NCBI GenBank assembly: GCA_002294185.1
Contig: DBFD01000025.1
Span: 1 to 41,400 of the forward strand
DNA length: 41,400 nucleotides
Direction of reading: 5' to 3'
Origin: Paracoccus sp. UBA889
Lineage (GTDB): Bacteria > Pseudomonadota > Alphaproteobacteria > Rhodobacterales > Rhodobacteraceae
Shown: positions 33,790 to 41,112 of the stretch, in pieces
Layout: every line of letters begins with the position of its first letter
Position numbering within the stretch: the first letter of the stretch is position 1
Made by a program: the position numbers and the translations under genes
The notes under the pieces: model-generated
Databases searched by the model: none
Seen by the model: the letters and a program-made list of their open reading frames with translations, nothing else
Told to the model about the DNA's origin: nothing

Positions 33790-34962
33790 TCATTGCTTCA
33801 CCAGCAATCGGCGGGGCGATTGCGCGAAACACTCGGCGCCTGTCCCGGTGACCGCGAAGGTTTCGGAAATGGTCATGCCATAGCTCTCGCGCCAGATCGA
33901 GGGGATGCAGTGAAAGGTCATCCCGGCCTCGAGAACGGTCATGTCCCCGATGCGCAGACTGGCCGTCAGCTCGCCCCAGGTGGGCGGATAGCCCAGTCCG
34001 ACGGGATAGCCGATCCGGCTGTCCTTCTCGACGCCGTGCCTGGTGATCACGCGCTGCCAGGCCTCGGCCAGTTCGCCGCATGTGGCGCCGGGACGGACGG
34101 CGGCCAGGACAGCCTCCAGCCCCTCGGCGATGACGTCCGACAGGCGCCCGAGCTCGTCGGGCGGCGTGCCAAGATAGATGCAGCGCGACAGGGGGCTGTG
34201 ATATCGGTGCCGAACGCCGCCAAGCTCGATGTAGAAGATGTCGCCCTCGGCCAGCGGATCGTCCGTCCAGGAAAGATGCGGGGCCGAACACATCTCGTTT
34301 GCCATCGCGTTTGGCGGCTTGCAGGGAAAGGTGCCGCCGAATTCCGGCAGCCCCGAAGTCGTCACGCGATAGACCTCGGCCATGACGTCGCATTGGCGCA
34401 CGCCCGGTTCCGCGGCCTCGAAGGCGGCCCGTTGCGCCGCGGTCGCGATCTGCCCGGCCTGGCGCATGTAGGTCAGCTCCCGCTCCGACTTTACCATGCG
34501 GCAGCGGTTCACCAGGAGAAAGGCGTCCTCGAAGCGGGCCTTGTCCAGACGCGCGCGCAGGATGTGGTCCCAACGCGCGGTGTAGTAGTAATCATCGGTT
34601 TCAACCCCGATGCGGCCCTTCTCCAGCCCCATCGCGATCAGCGTGTCGGCCACGAAGTCCATCGGGTGAAGACTGTCCGATCCGACGAACCGGTCGGGAT
34701 AGGGGACGACATTCTCGGCGGCAAGATAGGCGGTGAATTTCGCGCCGACCGCATCCATCTTGCGGCCGATCCAGACCGGTTCATCCAGATCCGCGGCGAC
34801 AATGACCATCTGCGGCGTGTAGAACGACCATCCGTCATATCCGGTCAGCCAGTTCTGGTTGGCCGGTGACGCGACCAGCAACAGGTCGATGTCCCGGTCG
34901 GCCATCGCGCGCTTGACCAGCCGAAGGCGCGACAGAAACTCGGATCTCTCGAAAAGCGGCAT
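33790..34962 (-). CDS. M24-family pita-bread hydrolase, ectoine hydrolase/creatinase-like
   Basis: A 390-residue enzyme with a creatinase N-terminal domain (about 8-150) and a pita-bread domain (about 160-385). AGGAG lies seven bases before the ATG at 34962. Blocks such as NWLTGYDGWSFYTPQ (37-51) and RYHSPLSRCIYLG (253-265) are those I recall from ectoine hydrolases DoeA/EutD. The metal-ligand positions of metallo-aminopeptidases are lost: YIELGGV replaces the usual IDLG and SPLSR replaces SDxTR, as in metal-free creatinase. His229 (SAPHLSW) matches the catalytic His of creatinase (GPHNP). It should therefore open a C-N bond of a cyclic amidine, guanidino or N-substituted amino acid. The deacetylase that completes ectoine breakdown (DoeB/EutE) is absent here, so the substrate may differ from ectoine. 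Confidence 0.85.
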   Translation of the reverse strand: MPLFERSEFLSRLRLVKRAMADRDIDLLLVASPANQNWLTGYDGWSFYTPQMVIVAADLDEPVWIGRKMDAVGAKFTAYLAAENVVPYPDRFVGSDSLHPMDFVADTLIAMGLEKGRIGVETDDYYYTARWDHILRARLDKARFEDAFLLVNRCRMVKSERELTYMRQAGQIATAAQRAAFEAAEPGVRQCDVMAEVYRVTTSGLPEFGGTFPCKPPNAMANEMCSAPHLSWTDDPLAEGDIFYIELGGVRHRYHSPLSRCIYLGTPPDELGRLSDVIAEGLEAVLAAVRPGATCGELAEAWQRVITRHGVEKDSRIGYPVGLGYPPTWGELTASLRIGDMTVLEAGMTFHCIPSIWRESYGMTISETFAVTGTGAECFAQSPRRLLVKQ

Positions 34963-35009
34963 GATCTGACTCCTGTTGCGACATTCGGGTTTCGGGCGGC
35001 CGGTCGGTG

Positions 35010-36545
35010 TCATCTGTCTCCAAGATCGAAAGCGCGCGTGATGTCGCGATCCAGCAGACCCTTGCGGATGCGTTGGCTGGGCGTGCGTTCGAACCGCTCG
35101 ACCCGTTTCCAGTATCGCGGCACATGCGGCCGGGGCAGGTTCTCGCGGCTCCACGCGGCCAGTGCCGCCGGATCGTAGTCGACCCCCTCGCGCAGCAGCA
35201 CATGGCACAGGATATCATGGTCCCCGATCCGCGATGGCACGCCGGTGACGGCAATCTCGGCGATGTCGGGATGGGCGGCCAGCGCCGTCTCGACCTCCCA
35301 GGCCGAGATATTCTCGCCCCGGCGGCGCAGCGAATCCGTCGTCCGCCCCAGAAAGTAGAGATGTCCGTCACGATCCCGCCGGGCCAGATCGCCGGTAAAC
35401 AACCGGCCATCCTTCAGCAGTTTCGCGCTCGCCTGCGGATCTCCGAGATATCCGGGCGTCAGCAGCCCGGCCTGACGTTCGCGCACCACGATCTGGCCGG
35501 TGGCCGCGCCGTCGAGGACATGGCCCGAGGCATCGTGCAATTCGACATCGAACCAGGGAACGGGCGCGCCGATGGCCCCTTCGGTGCCGTCCAGGTTGAT
35601 GGTGGCAAAGCTGGATGCCTCGGTCATGCCATAGACTTCGCGCAGGGGAACCCCGAAACGGGACTGGAATGCGCGCCGGATATCGGCCCGGCAGCCGCCC
35701 CCGAAGCCAAGTGTCACGGCGTGGTTCCGGTCCCCGGCCGATGGCGGCGCCCGCAGCAGGATCTCGGGGATGCCGCCCAGATAATGGATCCGGGTCACGT
35801 CGTGGCGGCGCACCTGATCCCAGAACCGGCTGGCGCTGAACCGGGGCACCAGCACCAGCCGCGCCTGACAGGCAAGCGCGGCGATCAGCAGTTGCGGCCC
35901 GCCGATATGGTGCATCGGCTCCCACATCAGATAGCCGGCGCCGACCGAGCAGTCGCTGGCGATCGCGCAGCCCGCAGCCGAGGCCAGAAGCATCCTCTCG
36001 GTCACGATGACGCCCTTGGGCGGTCCGGTCGTGCCCGAGGTGAACAGGATTGCCCGATGCGCATCGGGATCGTCCGGCGGTTCCAGGGCCGGTGGATCGG
36101 TGGGAACGCCGCCCCAGCCGCTTGCCTCGAATTCCACGATCCTGCCTGTCTGCCCCGTGTCGGCGGCGCGCAGATTGGCCACGGCCCCGGCGCCGGCCAG
36201 GATCAGCTTCGGCGTCGCCACCGCCAGCGCATGGACCAGCGACGGTCCGCGGGCCTCGGGCGACAGCGGGATCCAGACGGCGCCGGCCAGGGCCAGCGCC
36301 AGGACCAGCGCGACATGGTCCGGACCGGGGTCGAGCATCGTGACCACGCGGTCGCCGGCGGCGATGCCCTGCGCGCCCAGATCGGCCGCTTGCTGCAAGG
36401 CGGCCGCGGCGAGGGCGCCGACGCTGATCGCCGCGCCCCGATGGATCAGCAGCGTGCTGTCGGGTGCCGCAAGGGCGCGATCGCGCAGCAGGGTGCCAAG
36501 GGTGCCTGCGAAAGGGGGCTGCAACGGGGCGGGGGGTGCGGACAT
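35010..36545 (-). CDS. AMP-dependent acyl-CoA synthetase/ligase
   Basis: A 511-residue ANL-family enzyme that activates a carboxylic acid to its CoA thioester via an acyl-adenylate. The start at 36545, four bases after the hydratase stop, is taken with AAGG upstream. Motifs in order: P-loop LFTSGTTGPPKGV (about 190), acyl-pocket MHHIGG (about 235), FGGGCR and the adenine motif YGMTEASS (about 330), TGD (about 395), hinge GRTTDSLRRRGENIS (about 412), and the C-terminal catalytic lysine in QRIRKGLL (about residue 497). The set is complete. The RRRGENIS version is typical of crotonobetaine/carnitine-CoA ligase (CaiC)-like and medium-chain enzymes. The next gene encodes an enoyl-CoA hydratase, giving a CoA-dependent degradation branch similar in layout to carnitine metabolism. 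Confidence 0.9.
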   Translation of the reverse strand: MSAPPAPLQPPFAGTLGTLLRDRALAAPDSTLLIHRGAAISVGALAAAALQQAADLGAQGIAAGDRVVTMLDPGPDHVALVLALALAGAVWIPLSPEARGPSLVHALAVATPKLILAGAGAVANLRAADTGQTGRIVEFEASGWGGVPTDPPALEPPDDPDAHRAILFTSGTTGPPKGVIVTERMLLASAAGCAIASDCSVGAGYLMWEPMHHIGGPQLLIAALACQARLVLVPRFSASRFWDQVRRHDVTRIHYLGGIPEILLRAPPSAGDRNHAVTLGFGGGCRADIRRAFQSRFGVPLREVYGMTEASSFATINLDGTEGAIGAPVPWFDVELHDASGHVLDGAATGQIVVRERQAGLLTPGYLGDPQASAKLLKDGRLFTGDLARRDRDGHLYFLGRTTDSLRRRGENISAWEVETALAAHPDIAEIAVTGVPSRIGDHDILCHVLLREGVDYDPAALAAWSRENLPRPHVPRYWKRVERFERTPSQRIRKGLLDRDITRAFDLGDR

Positions 36546-36549
36546 CTGT

Positions 36550-37317
36550 TCAGCCCTTGCCGCGTTTGCCCAGAAACTTTCGCGTCCCGGCATGCATCTC
36601 GCCGGATTCGAAGGACAGCCGGTGATACCGCTTTGCCGCGGCGATCGCTTCATCCAGTCCGGGCTCGAGGACTTCGAAAAGCCGTTGCTTGATCAGGCTC
36701 ATCGCTGTCGGGGGCTTCGCGCCAAGCTCTTGCGCCACGGCGATGGACCGTTCCAGCACCTGGTCCTGTTCGACGATCTCATGGATCGCGCCCAGGCCAA
36801 GCGCCTCGTCGGCCTTCATCAGTCGCCCGCTCAGCGTCAGTTCGACCGTCCGGGACAGGCCCAGCATCTCGCGCATGATCCAGGGCCCGGTGATGCTGGC
36901 GATGCCAGAGTTGATTTCGGGCTGCCCCATGCGGACACCCGAATGGCCGATCCGGATATCCGTCAGAAGCACGAACTGAAAGGCCGACCCGGCGGCGACA
37001 CCGTTCAGCGCCGCGACCACCGGCACCCGCAGCGATCCAAGCGCGCGGTAAAGTCGGGCGAAGCCGTCGATCCATTCCTCGGCCCTGCCGGTATCGAATG
37101 TGCCCAGCTCGTCCAGATCCTGCCCGGCGCAGAAGGCCCGGTCGCCGGCGCCGGTCAGCACCACCGAGCGCACGCCGCGATCCGAAGCCGCCGCCGTCAG
37201 CCGTTCCACCAGCCGGGCGCGCATCGCTTCGGTCCAGGCGTTCAGGCGTGCCGGGCGGTTCAGCGTCAGCACCAGACACCCCTCCCTGCGGGTTTCCATG
37301 ATGTCGTCGTCAGCCAT
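36550..37317 (-). CDS. Enoyl-CoA hydratase/isomerase family protein
   Basis: A 255-residue crotonase-fold enzyme acting on an acyl-CoA. AAGGAG lies upstream of the ATG at 37317. The first oxyanion-hole segment is AFCAGQDLDEL (about 61-71) and the second GVAAGSAFQFVLLTDIRIG (about 106-124). At the usual catalytic glutamate positions, FQFVLLTD has no Glu where hydratases have one, while GQPEINSGI retains the second Glu (about 135). This suggests a reaction other than simple hydration (for example isomerisation, decarboxylation or dechlorination), or altered chemistry. The gene is packed four bases before the CoA ligase start and 33 bases after the racemase-family gene, so the two CoA enzymes probably act in sequence. 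Confidence 0.88.
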   Translation of the reverse strand: MADDDIMETRREGCLVLTLNRPARLNAWTEAMRARLVERLTAAASDRGVRSVVLTGAGDRAFCAGQDLDELGTFDTGRAEEWIDGFARLYRALGSLRVPVVAALNGVAAGSAFQFVLLTDIRIGHSGVRMGQPEINSGIASITGPWIMREMLGLSRTVELTLSGRLMKADEALGLGAIHEIVEQDQVLERSIAVAQELGAKPPTAMSLIKQRLFEVLEPGLDEAIAAAKRYHRLSFESGEMHAGTRKFLGKRGKG

Positions 37318-37350
37318 CGGGCTCGGGCTCCTTCCTGCGGGTCGTCGCGC

Positions 37351-38127
37351 TCATGCGGGCGCTTTCGGCGCGGTGCTGAAATCGCGTGGCCGCAGCCCCG
37401 CGTGAAACCATGTGACCAGGGAATAGATGTCGTAGACCGGCAGTCCGGTGGCCGCCCGGACCGCGGTGCTGTAGGGCGACATGTTCGTGCATTCCAGGAC
37501 GATGGCGCCGACTTCGCGATGTCGCGCGACAAGGTCTTGCGCAGCCGCGACGACATCCGCGCAGGCCAGCGCCAGATCGAGATCCTGCTTTTCGGCCCTG
37601 ATGATGGTGCGAAAGAACTCGGTGCCGTTCTCGGTGCCGCGGATCGGAGTATCGGCCGGCACCCCTATGCCCTCCAGATGCGCGATCGTCAGGCCCGGCG
37701 CATTGATGGTCACAATCCCTGCGCGCCTGCCCGGTGGCAAAGCCGCGTCGATCCACGGCACCTGCATCATCGCCGAGGTTGCGACGGGCACCCGGACCGC
37801 CTCGACCAGTTCCTTCTGAAAGATCGAAAGGAAGCCGCAATTCGTCGTGATGCCCTCGGCGCCAAGATCGACAAGATCGCGGGCGGCAGCGATGAAGTCG
37901 TCCAGAAGACCACGGGCTGCGTCGCAGACCACGCGGTCCGGGGTGGCGCCCCGCACGATCCGGTACATCACCGGGAACGGCCAGGTCAGGGCGTTGCCCA
38001 TCTCTCCGTAGACGCGCGGAAAACGCGCCTCCAGCATCAGGATGCCAAGGGGCGCGCCATAGATGGCCTTGCCGCCCGTCGCGAGATGGGTTCCGGGCGC
38101 GCCGAACGGTCGGATCGGGTCGGACAT
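37351..38127 (-). CDS. Aspartate/glutamate/hydantoin racemase-family protein
   Basis: A 258-residue member of the Asp/Glu racemase superfamily. The two catalytic cysteines are Cys97 (in EGITTNCGFLS) and Cys213 (in LECTNMSPY), in the expected symmetric positions, so a two-base racemase, isomerase or decarboxylase mechanism is possible. The family includes glutamate and hydantoin racemases, maleate isomerase, arylmalonate decarboxylase and EutA of ectoine utilisation. Its ATG at 38127 overlaps the stop of a possible 40-codon leader ORF (TGATG). It lies between the ThDP enzyme and the enoyl-CoA hydratase. Given the EutD/DoeA-like hydrolase in the same run, EutA is the closest functional parallel, but the operon lacks the rest of that pathway. 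Confidence 0.85.
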   Translation of the reverse strand: MSDPIRPFGAPGTHLATGGKAIYGAPLGILMLEARFPRVYGEMGNALTWPFPVMYRIVRGATPDRVVCDAARGLLDDFIAAARDLVDLGAEGITTNCGFLSIFQKELVEAVRVPVATSAMMQVPWIDAALPPGRRAGIVTINAPGLTIAHLEGIGVPADTPIRGTENGTEFFRTIIRAEKQDLDLALACADVVAAAQDLVARHREVGAIVLECTNMSPYSTAVRAATGLPVYDIYSLVTWFHAGLRPRDFSTAPKAPA

Positions 38128-38249
38128 CAGCGAAATCCCTTTGCGCCGAAGAATGCAGGATCGTCGCCCGCAACCAGCCGGGTCGCAAGCCCTCGCCCGC
38201 GCGCCCGGCCCAGAGGCCGGTCAGCGGCCGCCGTGACATCAGCCCTCAT
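38127..38249 (-). CDS. Candidate 40-residue ORF with perfect ribosome site, coupled to the racemase gene
   Basis: In the gap between the ThDP enzyme and the racemase-family gene, an ATG at 38249 has AAAGGAGG five bases upstream and opens a frame of 40 codons whose TGA overlaps the next gene's ATG (TGATG). The peptide begins MRADVTAADRPLGRARGRG and ends in DDPAFFGAKGFR. It has no recognisable domain; the arginine-rich first half and the aromatic tail are the only visible traits. It could be a leader peptide that couples translation, a remnant of a lost gene, or a small protein. The very strong ribosome site, which the racemase gene itself lacks at its own ATG, is the main support. Confidence 0.45.
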   Translation of the reverse strand: MRADVTAAADRPLGRARGRGLATRLVAGDDPAFFGAKGFR

Positions 38250-38318
38250 CCCGTCCTCCTTTCGCTCAGCCCCCGCCGATCGCGCGATGTTGCCGTCTCG
38301 GCCCGGTCGGCCAGACCC

Positions 38319-40064
38319 TCATCCCATCCACCGGCGCACCGGCGCGTTCGATTCCTCCAGCGGCTGCACGACCACATCGACAAGCGTCGGACCGTCATGC
38401 GCCACCGCTTTGGCCAGCACGGATTCCAGATCGGCGGGGTCTTCCACCCGCCAGGATTTCACCCCATAGGCGGCGGCCACCGCGGCCTGATCCACGCCGC
38501 TGAAATCGACGTTGTAGTAGCGGCCGCCCTTGTCATCCTTCTGGCTTGCCTTGATCCAGCCGTAGCTTGCGTTGGAAAAGACGACGAAGGTGATGGGCGC
38601 GCGCGACCGGCAGACCGTCTCCAGTTCGCCGCAGGTGAATCCGAACGACCCGTCCCCCATCAGCGCGACCGTCTTGCCCGATGGCCGGCCGAACCACGCG
38701 CCCAGCGATGCCGACAGCGCATAGCCAAGCGCGCCATGCGCGCGGTTGGTGATGAAACGGCGACCCGCCAGCGATTGTCGGTAATAGGCCGATGCATAGG
38801 GACACGACGTTCCGGGATCCGAGACGACCGTCGCATCCGGGGCAAGCACCTTCATCAGGGCGGCGATCACGCGCTCGGGGCGGATCGGTCGGGCGTCCTC
38901 GGCGGCGATCCTGTCAAAGATCGCGAATTTGCGGCGCTTGATGTCGGCCACGGCCGCCGCACCGCCAAAGGTCGCGCCGCCCTGCCCGCGGCGGTCAAGC
39001 TGGGCATTGGCCATGGCCAGCGCCACCCGCAGATCCCCCACGACGCCGACCTCGGTCGGAAGGTTGGCCCCGATCGCCATCGGATCGACATCGAAATGGA
39101 CGATCCGCGTGCCCGGCGACGGGGCCTCCCAGCGGGCGGTGGTCGTCGAACCCGCGCGGCACCCCATGAAAACGACGAGATCGGCCGATTGCATCATTTC
39201 CCAGGTCTCGTCGGTGCCTCCGTTCGAGCCCACGACGCCAAGCGCGCAATCATGCGTGTCGGCCAGCGAGCCCTGACCCGAAATCGACGTGGCCACGGCG
39301 ATGTCCAGACGCCCCGCAAGACGGTCCAGTTCGTCCATCGCGCCGGAAACGACAATGCCACCGCCGCAGACGATCAGCGGTTTGCGGGCCGAAAGGATTG
39401 CATCCACCGCCGCTTCGACGGCCTCGGCCTCGGGACCCGTGCGATAGGCGGGATAGGTCGCAAGCCCGCGATCCGCCCAGATGTCCGACGAATCCACCGG
39501 ATCGTATTGAATATCATAGGGCAAACCCAGATGCGCCGCACCCGGCCGGCCCGTCGTCATCGCACGAAACGCCGCCCGGACCATGCGGGGGATGTGTTCG
39601 GCCTTCCGGATGACGGTATTCCACTTGGTCAGGGGGCGCATCAGGGCCTCCTGATCCACTTCGGTCAGCGGGTATCTGCCGTAGGTCGAGACCGAAATAT
39701 CGCTGGTGATGGCCAGCGTCGCGATGGAGCTTTCGGAAGATTCGATCAGTCCCGGCAGGATATAGGTGGCGCCGCCGCCCGATGGACCTTCGCAGATGCC
39801 GGGGCGGCCCGTCACCCGGGAATAGCCATCGGCCATGTACCCCGCGCTGCGTTCGTCGCGGGTCAGGACATGTTCGATATCGTGGTCAAGCAGATGCATC
39901 GCGTCATAGAACGGCAGGCTGGTATCGCCGCATAATCCGAAGATGTGCCTGACATCGTGGGCCTGAAGCATCCGGACCATCGCCTCGGCACCATTCAGCT
40001 TGTTGTCCAGGACCGTCCCTCCGCTTCCACCCGCCGCGCCGCTTGAAGCCTTCGTTGTATACAT
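38319..40064 (-). CDS. Thiamine pyrophosphate-dependent enzyme (acetolactate synthase-like)
   Basis: A ThDP enzyme of 581 residues from ATG 40064. The N-terminal PYR domain has the activating glutamate in TRDERSAGYMADGYSR (Glu71), a central domain (about 190-330) follows, and the C-terminal PP domain has GDGSFGFTCGELET with the downstream Asn in FSNASYGWIK (about 466-500), the Mg-ThDP motif. It would decarboxylate a 2-oxo acid, perhaps with carboligation or transfer. The first 18 residues are Gly/Ser/Ala-rich and have no counterpart in the family; the ATG lies inside a palindromic operator and has no ribosome site. A CTG at 40010, preceded by GGAGG seven bases upstream, would begin at the first conserved residues (DNKLNGAEAM) and put the glutamate at 53, the usual position. 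The real start may be there. It is the first enzyme gene downstream of the GntR regulator. Confidence 0.9.
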   Translation of the reverse strand: MYTTKASSGAAGGSGGTVLDNKLNGAEAMVRMLQAHDVRHIFGLCGDTSLPFYDAMHLLDHDIEHVLTRDERSAGYMADGYSRVTGRPGICEGPSGGGATYILPGLIESSESSIATLAITSDISVSTYGRYPLTEVDQEALMRPLTKWNTVIRKAEHIPRMVRAAFRAMTTGRPGAAHLGLPYDIQYDPVDSSDIWADRGLATYPAYRTGPEAEAVEAAVDAILSARKPLIVCGGGIVVSGAMDELDRLAGRLDIAVATSISGQGSLADTHDCALGVVGSNGGTDETWEMMQSADLVVFMGCRAGSTTTARWEAPSPGTRIVHFDVDPMAIGANLPTEVGVVGDLRVALAMANAQLDRRGQGGATFGGAAAVADIKRRKFAIFDRIAAEDARPIRPERVIAALMKVLAPDATVVSDPGTSCPYASAYYRQSLAGRRFITNRAHGALGYALSASLGAWFGRPSGKTVALMGDGSFGFTCGELETVCRSRAPITFVVFSNASYGWIKASQKDDKGGRYYNVDFSGVDQAAVAAAYGVKSWRVEDPADLESVLAKAVAHDGPTLVDVVVQPLEESNAPVRRWMG

Positions 40065-40076
40065 CGATGTCTACAA
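40055..40076. promoter_or_regulatory. GntR-type palindromic operator at the start of the catabolic operon
   Basis: TTGTATACAT at 40055-40064 and ATGTCTACAA at 40067-40076, separated by CG, form a 22-bp palindrome with one mismatch per arm. TGTATACA is itself a perfect palindrome and matches the TTGTATACAA-type sites bound by GntR regulators of the FCD group. A GntR/FCD regulator gene ends 126 bases upstream. The site overlaps the inferred transcription start, consistent with repression. Confidence 0.65.
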
Positions 40077-40079
40077 GAC

Positions 40080-40108
40080 ACCATGCACAGCCGGTTTCAT
40101 CGGGTCAA
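40080..40108 (-). promoter_or_regulatory. Putative promoter of the catabolic operon
   Basis: On the minus strand TTGACC (40108 to 40103, five of six matches to the -35 consensus) is followed after 17 bases by CATGGT (40085 to 40080, three of six to the -10). Transcription would begin near 40072, inside the palindromic operator. The weak -10 makes this a tentative call. Confidence 0.35.
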
Positions 40109-40202
40109 GCCGCCATCTGCGGGCATGGCGCCCGGGGATGCTCTGATGCCATGCGTATCGTCCCCCTCGGGCGGCGGATCCCATCTTGCCGGGCCGGCTG
40201 CG

Positions 40203-40898
40203 CTAGCCGGTCGAAAGCGTGTAGACATGCCCGTAGGCCGCCTTGATCGCGGCAAGGATGTCTTCGTTGCGATGCAGAATGTGTTCTCTCATTCCTGCCA
40301 TCGCCGCCCGGTCATCGCGGGCCTGCATATGGTCGAGGATCCGGCGGTGTTCGGCCTGTGTGCCCTGACGCCGGCCTTCCATGGCGATCCAGCGGATAAG
40401 GTGAATACGGTCGTTGAGGTTGCAGAGGGTCTGTCGCAGCACCTTGTTGCCCGCCAGCTTGGCGATGGTGTCGTGAAAATGCAGATCCAGCTCGATCAGC
40501 CTGTCAACCGACGCATCGGGCGATTCCGCCATGCTCAATTCGAGAAAATCGGACATGCGGGCAAGGTCCGCGTCCGTGGCGCGTTCGCAGGCCATTCGGA
40601 CCGTGGCGCATTCGATTTCCAGCCGCGCCTCGAACAGGTCGAAAACGACCTCCGGCTCCAGGCCGGGAATGGAAAGACCGCGGCCGCTGCTGACCAACAG
40701 CCCCTCGGCCGCGAGGCGGTTCAGGGCTTCGCGCAACGGCGTCCGGCTGATCCTCAGCTCGTCGGCCAGCAGATTTTCGTTTATCTTCTGGTTCGGCATG
40801 AACTTGAAACGCAAAAGCCGGTCGCGCAGCATGTCATAGGCGCGATGCGATGCCGAGGCCGTGACCTTGCCTTTCGACGGCTTGCTGGGTGTGGTCAT
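40203..40898 (-). CDS. GntR-family transcriptional regulator, FCD subgroup
   Basis: A 231-residue regulator. The winged helix-turn-helix lies at about 15-80 (ELRISRTPLREALNRLAAEG is the recognition segment), and the C-terminal all-helical FCD domain spans about 90-220, with candidate metal/ligand-binding Asp and His residues in ELDLHFHDTIAKLAGN and later in AEHRRILDHM and MREHILHR. GAGGGG lies upstream of the ATG at 40898. FCD regulators usually sense a substrate or intermediate of the adjacent catabolic pathway. The TGTATACA-type palindrome 126 bases downstream, at the first enzyme gene, is the likely operator. It is transcribed in the same direction as the operon, so readthrough could also feed it. 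Confidence 0.92.
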   Translation of the reverse strand: MTTPSKPSKGKVTASASHRAYDMLRDRLLRFKFMPNQKINENLLADELRISRTPLREALNRLAAEGLLVSSGRGLSIPGLEPEVVFDLFEARLEIECATVRMACERATDADLARMSDFLELSMAESPDASVDRLIELDLHFHDTIAKLAGNKVLRQTLCNLNDRIHLIRWIAMEGRRQGTQAEHRRILDHMQARDDRAAMAGMREHILHRNEDILAAIKAAYGHVYTLSTG

Positions 40899-41112
40899 GG
40901 CGGCGCCCCTCGCATCTGGCGGTCATCTGATGTCTTCTGCCGATCGCGGAACAGGCAGGATGATCCATCGCGGCGTCTCTGTGTCGGTCCGAAGCGCGGA
41001 CCTGGCCGGCCCCCGGTCATCGCCCGTGGCGAACCGGTCCCCCGACGATCCCTAAAAGCCGAGACCTAAATTGACCCGCCCTGCTTGTCGATAGGCTGCC
41101 GCGCCGGTGCCC

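Noticed and set aside
40899-41112. Possible replication iterons between gntR and the DnaA-domain gene
   Set aside because: No tandem repeats or DnaA-box clusters are visible in these 214 bases.
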